Shown in pieces: positions 24,464 to 26,605 of a stretch of 26,605 nucleotides of DNA (positions are counted from its first letter, which is position 1; the number at the start of each line of letters is the position of its first letter). Both the position numbers and the translations under genes were made by a program. The notes under the pieces are model-generated. The model was not told the origin of the DNA. It made no database searches and saw nothing but the letters and a program-made list of their open reading frames with translations. Origin of the DNA: a virus; IMG/VR virus record IMGVR_UViG_3300044940_000698, positions 1-26,605 of that record; one strand, given 5' to 3'.

Positions 24464-24678
24464 ATTCTGTGCATCCGGCACGCAAAACGAAACGGACCTG
24501 AAAAATCCCACTTCGTTGTGACGGATGCTAAGTGTTTGATATTAGCCACTTCCGTTATCGTTCAAACGAAACGAAATGCTTGATTTTATACTGTGCCTAG
24601 CCAAATGCCGCGCCCTCGGCGTACCCGTGAGGGGGACGGCCTGGGAGTACCTTTTTGAATCGGCAGGATTGGCTGCGG
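24464..24678. other. intergenic stretch without a recognisable gene
   Basis: The left half is cassette-like and contains a direct repeat of AAACGAAACG (24485-24494 and 24564-24573) and a 7-bp inverted repeat GCATCCG/CGGATGC (24471-24477, 24522-24528). The right half is GC-richer and phage-like but holds no convincing coding frame. Confidence 0.5.
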
Positions 24679-25449
24679 CTAGAGGGTGACCGGTAGGCCA
24701 GCGCGATCAAAGCTCTGGCATTCAAATCCACCAGCGCGGTTTGGATAGCCAAGCTGGTTTGAAATGATCTGCGTCTTGCCTCGGCTCTGGTTGTCACACT
24801 CATGCGTGTGGCCGTAAACCCAAAGCGCAGGCTGGTGTTTGTCAATCAGTGCCAGCATGTCGAGTGAATTAAACGCAGGCATCAACGGACTGTTGCCATA
24901 CTTAGTGTTAGGGTTGACCACAGGTGCGTGGTGGGTGATCACCACACGCGGGCCTGCCAAATCCTCGTCAAACCAGTGCGATATGTTCCTGACAAATGCG
25001 GCGTGTATATCCGCCGTATGTGCAGGGGTTAACCGTTGTTCGGCGCTCATTTTGATCAGGCGGTAATCATTCATGTTGGCCAGCGCTTCAAGCATGGCCT
25101 TCTCATTGCGCCCGTTAAAATCCGTCCACATCGTGCCGCCAAAGAAATGCACGCCATCTATGGTGATGGCCTGATCCTGCAGGAAGGTTGCGTTGGGACG
25201 CGTCTCTTCCAGCCAAGCCTTAAACCGCGCATCTTCCTCCTGCATAGGAGTGTTGGTGTAATATTCGTGATTGCCAGCCACAAACAGAACGGGTTTTGAC
25301 CATTCCGCCAGAAAACGCTGCAGCGGCGTGTAATCCCGGAAAGTGATAATATCACCCGCCAGAATCATCACATCGGCATCGCTTTCGGCAGGCGGCAGGA
25401 AGCCAGTGCCAAATTCCAGATGCAAATCGCTGTAGCTGATGATTTTCAT
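24679..25449 (-). CDS. metallophosphoesterase
   Basis: A 256-residue calcineurin-like phosphoesterase. The metal-binding series is complete: YSDLHLE (DxH, residue 6 on), ILAGDI (GDxx, about 31), FVAGNHEYY (GNHE, about 55), VVITHHAP (about 160), and VYGHTHEC (GHTH, about 210). The substrate cannot be told; such genes are common in phage and bacterial genomes. I chose the ATG at 25449 because MKIISYSDLH is the usual family start; the 11-residue extension adds nothing. It sits between the phage GpZ-like gene and the DUF4236 cassette. It has no ribosome binding site of note. Confidence 0.88.
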   Translation of the reverse strand: MKIISYSDLHLEFGTGFLPPAESDADVMILAGDIITFRDYTPLQRFLAEWSKPVLFVAGNHEYYTNTPMQEEDARFKAWLEETRPNATFLQDQAITIDGVHFFGGTMWTDFNGRNEKAMLEALANMNDYRLIKMSAEQRLTPAHTADIHAAFVRNISHWFDEDLAGPRVVITHHAPVVNPNTKYGNSPLMPAFNSLDMLALIDKHQPALWVYGHTHECDNQSRGKTQIISNQLGYPNRAGGFECQSFDRAGLPVTL

Positions 25450-25511
25450 GGTTAATCGTTTTAGGTTTTTATTAATGGACATAATGCTGCAAAATCTAGC
25501 ACTTATCCAGA

Positions 25512-26099
25512 CTATTTGCGGTTCGCTATGCGCTGCACATAGAATGCCAGATTGCGTGCAAACTCCACAGGGAAGCGCTCGCGCACCGTTGCCTGCATGA
25601 TGGCGTCGTTCTCTCGCTGCCTGAATAGCTGCATCACTCCAGGCCCGTACATCAGATTAAGCGGCTTACGCTTCTTGGTCTTGCGAAGATAAACCGTAGT
25701 CTGGCTTGAGCCACTCTTGCGCGGCGCGATGAACGCATCACTGTAGGTGCGGGTCTTGCCATACACCTTGGCCTTCACCAGCCCACGCTTGCCACCTTTT
25801 TGCTGGGTGGGCTTCTTGCTGCCCACCACAAACTCAATCAGCTGCAACGCACGTTCGCTCGCCACCAGCGTTGCCCACAGTATTTTAAGCGTGGCCTTGC
25901 GTGTTTCAATGCGCCGTTTAACGGCAGCCTGCCTGCTGTTCATCTTGGGGGCAATGTGCTTGGCGCTGGCAACCTTGGCACTCTCTGCCACGCGGTTCAG
26001 GGTGCGAACAGTCGTTTGCGGCAGCGCCTGTAGCTCCAGCGCAGTGAGGCCGCGCTTTAGCTTATTCAGGTCATGTTGGATGGAGATATTAAACGCCAT
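25512..26099 (-). CDS. minor tail protein Z-like (GpZ)
   Basis: A 195-residue basic protein resembling lambda GpZ-type prophage minor tail proteins. The N-terminus reads MAFNISIQHDLNKLKRGLTALELQALPQTTVRTLNRVAESAKVASAKHIAPKM, a familiar helical layout, followed by a Lys/Arg-rich middle (GKTRTYSDAFIAPRKS, YLRKTKKRKPLNLMYGPGVMQLF) and VRERFPVEFARNLAFYVQRI. I chose the ATG at 26099, where the conserved FNIS start begins. GpZ-like genes usually stand with the connector genes; here the gene is about 5 kb upstream of the terminase. It appears intact. Confidence 0.75.
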   Translation of the reverse strand: MAFNISIQHDLNKLKRGLTALELQALPQTTVRTLNRVAESAKVASAKHIAPKMNSRQAAVKRRIETRKATLKILWATLVASERALQLIEFVVGSKKPTQQKGGKRGLVKAKVYGKTRTYSDAFIAPRKSGSSQTTVYLRKTKKRKPLNLMYGPGVMQLFRQRENDAIMQATVRERFPVEFARNLAFYVQRIANRK

Positions 26100-26161
26100 T
26101 GCTAAAATACCTTCGGGGAACAATCCCCAGTTAAATCAATCTAATGAAAGGAGCACTTACT

Positions 26162-26605
26162 ATGGAAACCACAACTATTCCTAATATCGACAAAAACCTT
26201 TTCATAACCCCACGTCCAAATAAATGGACACCTGAGTATGTGGAGCAGCGCTTTGAGGAAATGTTCATCACACTCAAACGTCTTCCTCCTGAGGCAACGC
26301 AGGGCTATCATAACTTGTGGCCCGACATCCGTTATTCCAAGATCGAACTGCTGATGCAGAAGCCTGGCCCAATTCGCTTTATGGCAATGCCGGAAGATGT
26401 CTCCAAAATGGAGGAGTCACTCCAATGGATCATCTGGCTTGATATTCCAGACCGCAAACTGATCTGGAAGCGAGCAGCTGGCGTGCCTTGGAAAGCAATC
26501 ATGAAAGAAACGAATCGAAGCCGAACCACCTTATGGACGCAGTATAAGCTGGCGCTCACCCAAATCGCCCAGCGTCTGGATGGCATGGGTGTGATGCCTC
26601 GTTAA
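26162..26605 (+). CDS. DUF6362 protein
   Basis: A 147-residue DUF6362 family protein. The pattern WTPEYVEQRFEEMFITLKRLPP, GYHNLWPDI, MEESLQWIIWLDIPDRKLIWKRAAGVPWKAIMKETNRSRTTLWTQYKLALTQIAQRLDG fits the family, with a helix-turn-helix at the end (about residues 108-140). It is probably a phage-encoded DNA-binding protein. I chose the ATG at 26162 (AAAGGAG, 8 nt upstream); an upstream ATG at 26144 has no ribosome binding site. It is transcribed divergently from the GpZ-like gene. The gene is complete and ends at the last base of the window. Confidence 0.85.
   Translation: METTTIPNIDKNLFITPRPNKWTPEYVEQRFEEMFITLKRLPPEATQGYHNLWPDIRYSKIELLMQKPGPIRFMAMPEDVSKMEESLQWIIWLDIPDRKLIWKRAAGVPWKAIMKETNRSRTTLWTQYKLALTQIAQRLDGMGVMPR

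Overview
The window is a decayed tailed prophage, probably from an alphaproteobacterium, broken up by compact AT-rich accessory cassettes. The alphaproteobacterial assignment is an inference. It rests on the tail module with the gene order of gene-transfer-agent-like siphophages (DUF2460, DUF2163, NlpC/P60 peptidase, GTA-TIM tail protein), on a capsid fragment that looks like the C-terminus of a prohead protease/major capsid fusion protein, and on DUF2793, DUF3489 and DUF6362 genes.

The phage late genes lie almost entirely on the minus strand and read from right to left. In that order they are: minor tail GpZ-like protein, metallophosphoesterase, DNA methyltransferase remnant, terminase small subunit, terminase large subunit, Dcm-like methylase, capsid remnant, DUF2190 protein, head-tail connector, tail terminator-like protein, tail tube, tape-measure remnant, DUF2460, DUF2163, NlpC/P60, GTA-TIM tail protein, DUF2793 protein, holin-like protein, endolysin, Rz/Rz1 and a small protein. 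These genes are GC-richer, and most have clear GGAG-type ribosome binding sites.

Accessory cassettes interrupt this operon at eight or more places, nearly all on the plus strand, antisense to the phage genes. They are: a Gabija system (1-2494, GajA partial); a small conserved gene plus a DUF4238 gene (4909-6110); a zinc-ribbon membrane protein (10064-10346); a membrane protein with a divergent 44-residue membrane peptide (12048-13035); a Phd/PIN toxin-antitoxin pair (14600-15354); an unrecognised 473-residue protein (15853-17330); a DUF4143 ATPase with an unknown 283-residue partner (about 20940-23050, minus strand); and a DUF4236 protein (23345-24463). At several sites the cassette has replaced phage sequence. 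The tail protein lacks its C-terminus, DUF2793 and the adenine-type methyltransferase lack N-termini, the tape measure keeps only its C-terminal part, the capsid keeps only its C-terminal part, Dcm lacks its C-terminus, and the portal and tail chaperones are absent. The terminase large subunit also has an in-frame TAG and the capsid remnant has a frameshift. The prophage therefore cannot be functional; it appears to serve as a chassis for defence-type cargo.

Two further patterns stand out. Five cassettes have a sigma70-like promoter whose -10 box ends exactly 6 nt before the ATG, which predicts leaderless mRNAs, in contrast to the Shine-Dalgarno-led phage genes. In addition, four copies of an imperfect hairpin with a conserved loop, spaced 91-104 nt apart, fill the gap between the tape-measure remnant and the DUF2460 gene.
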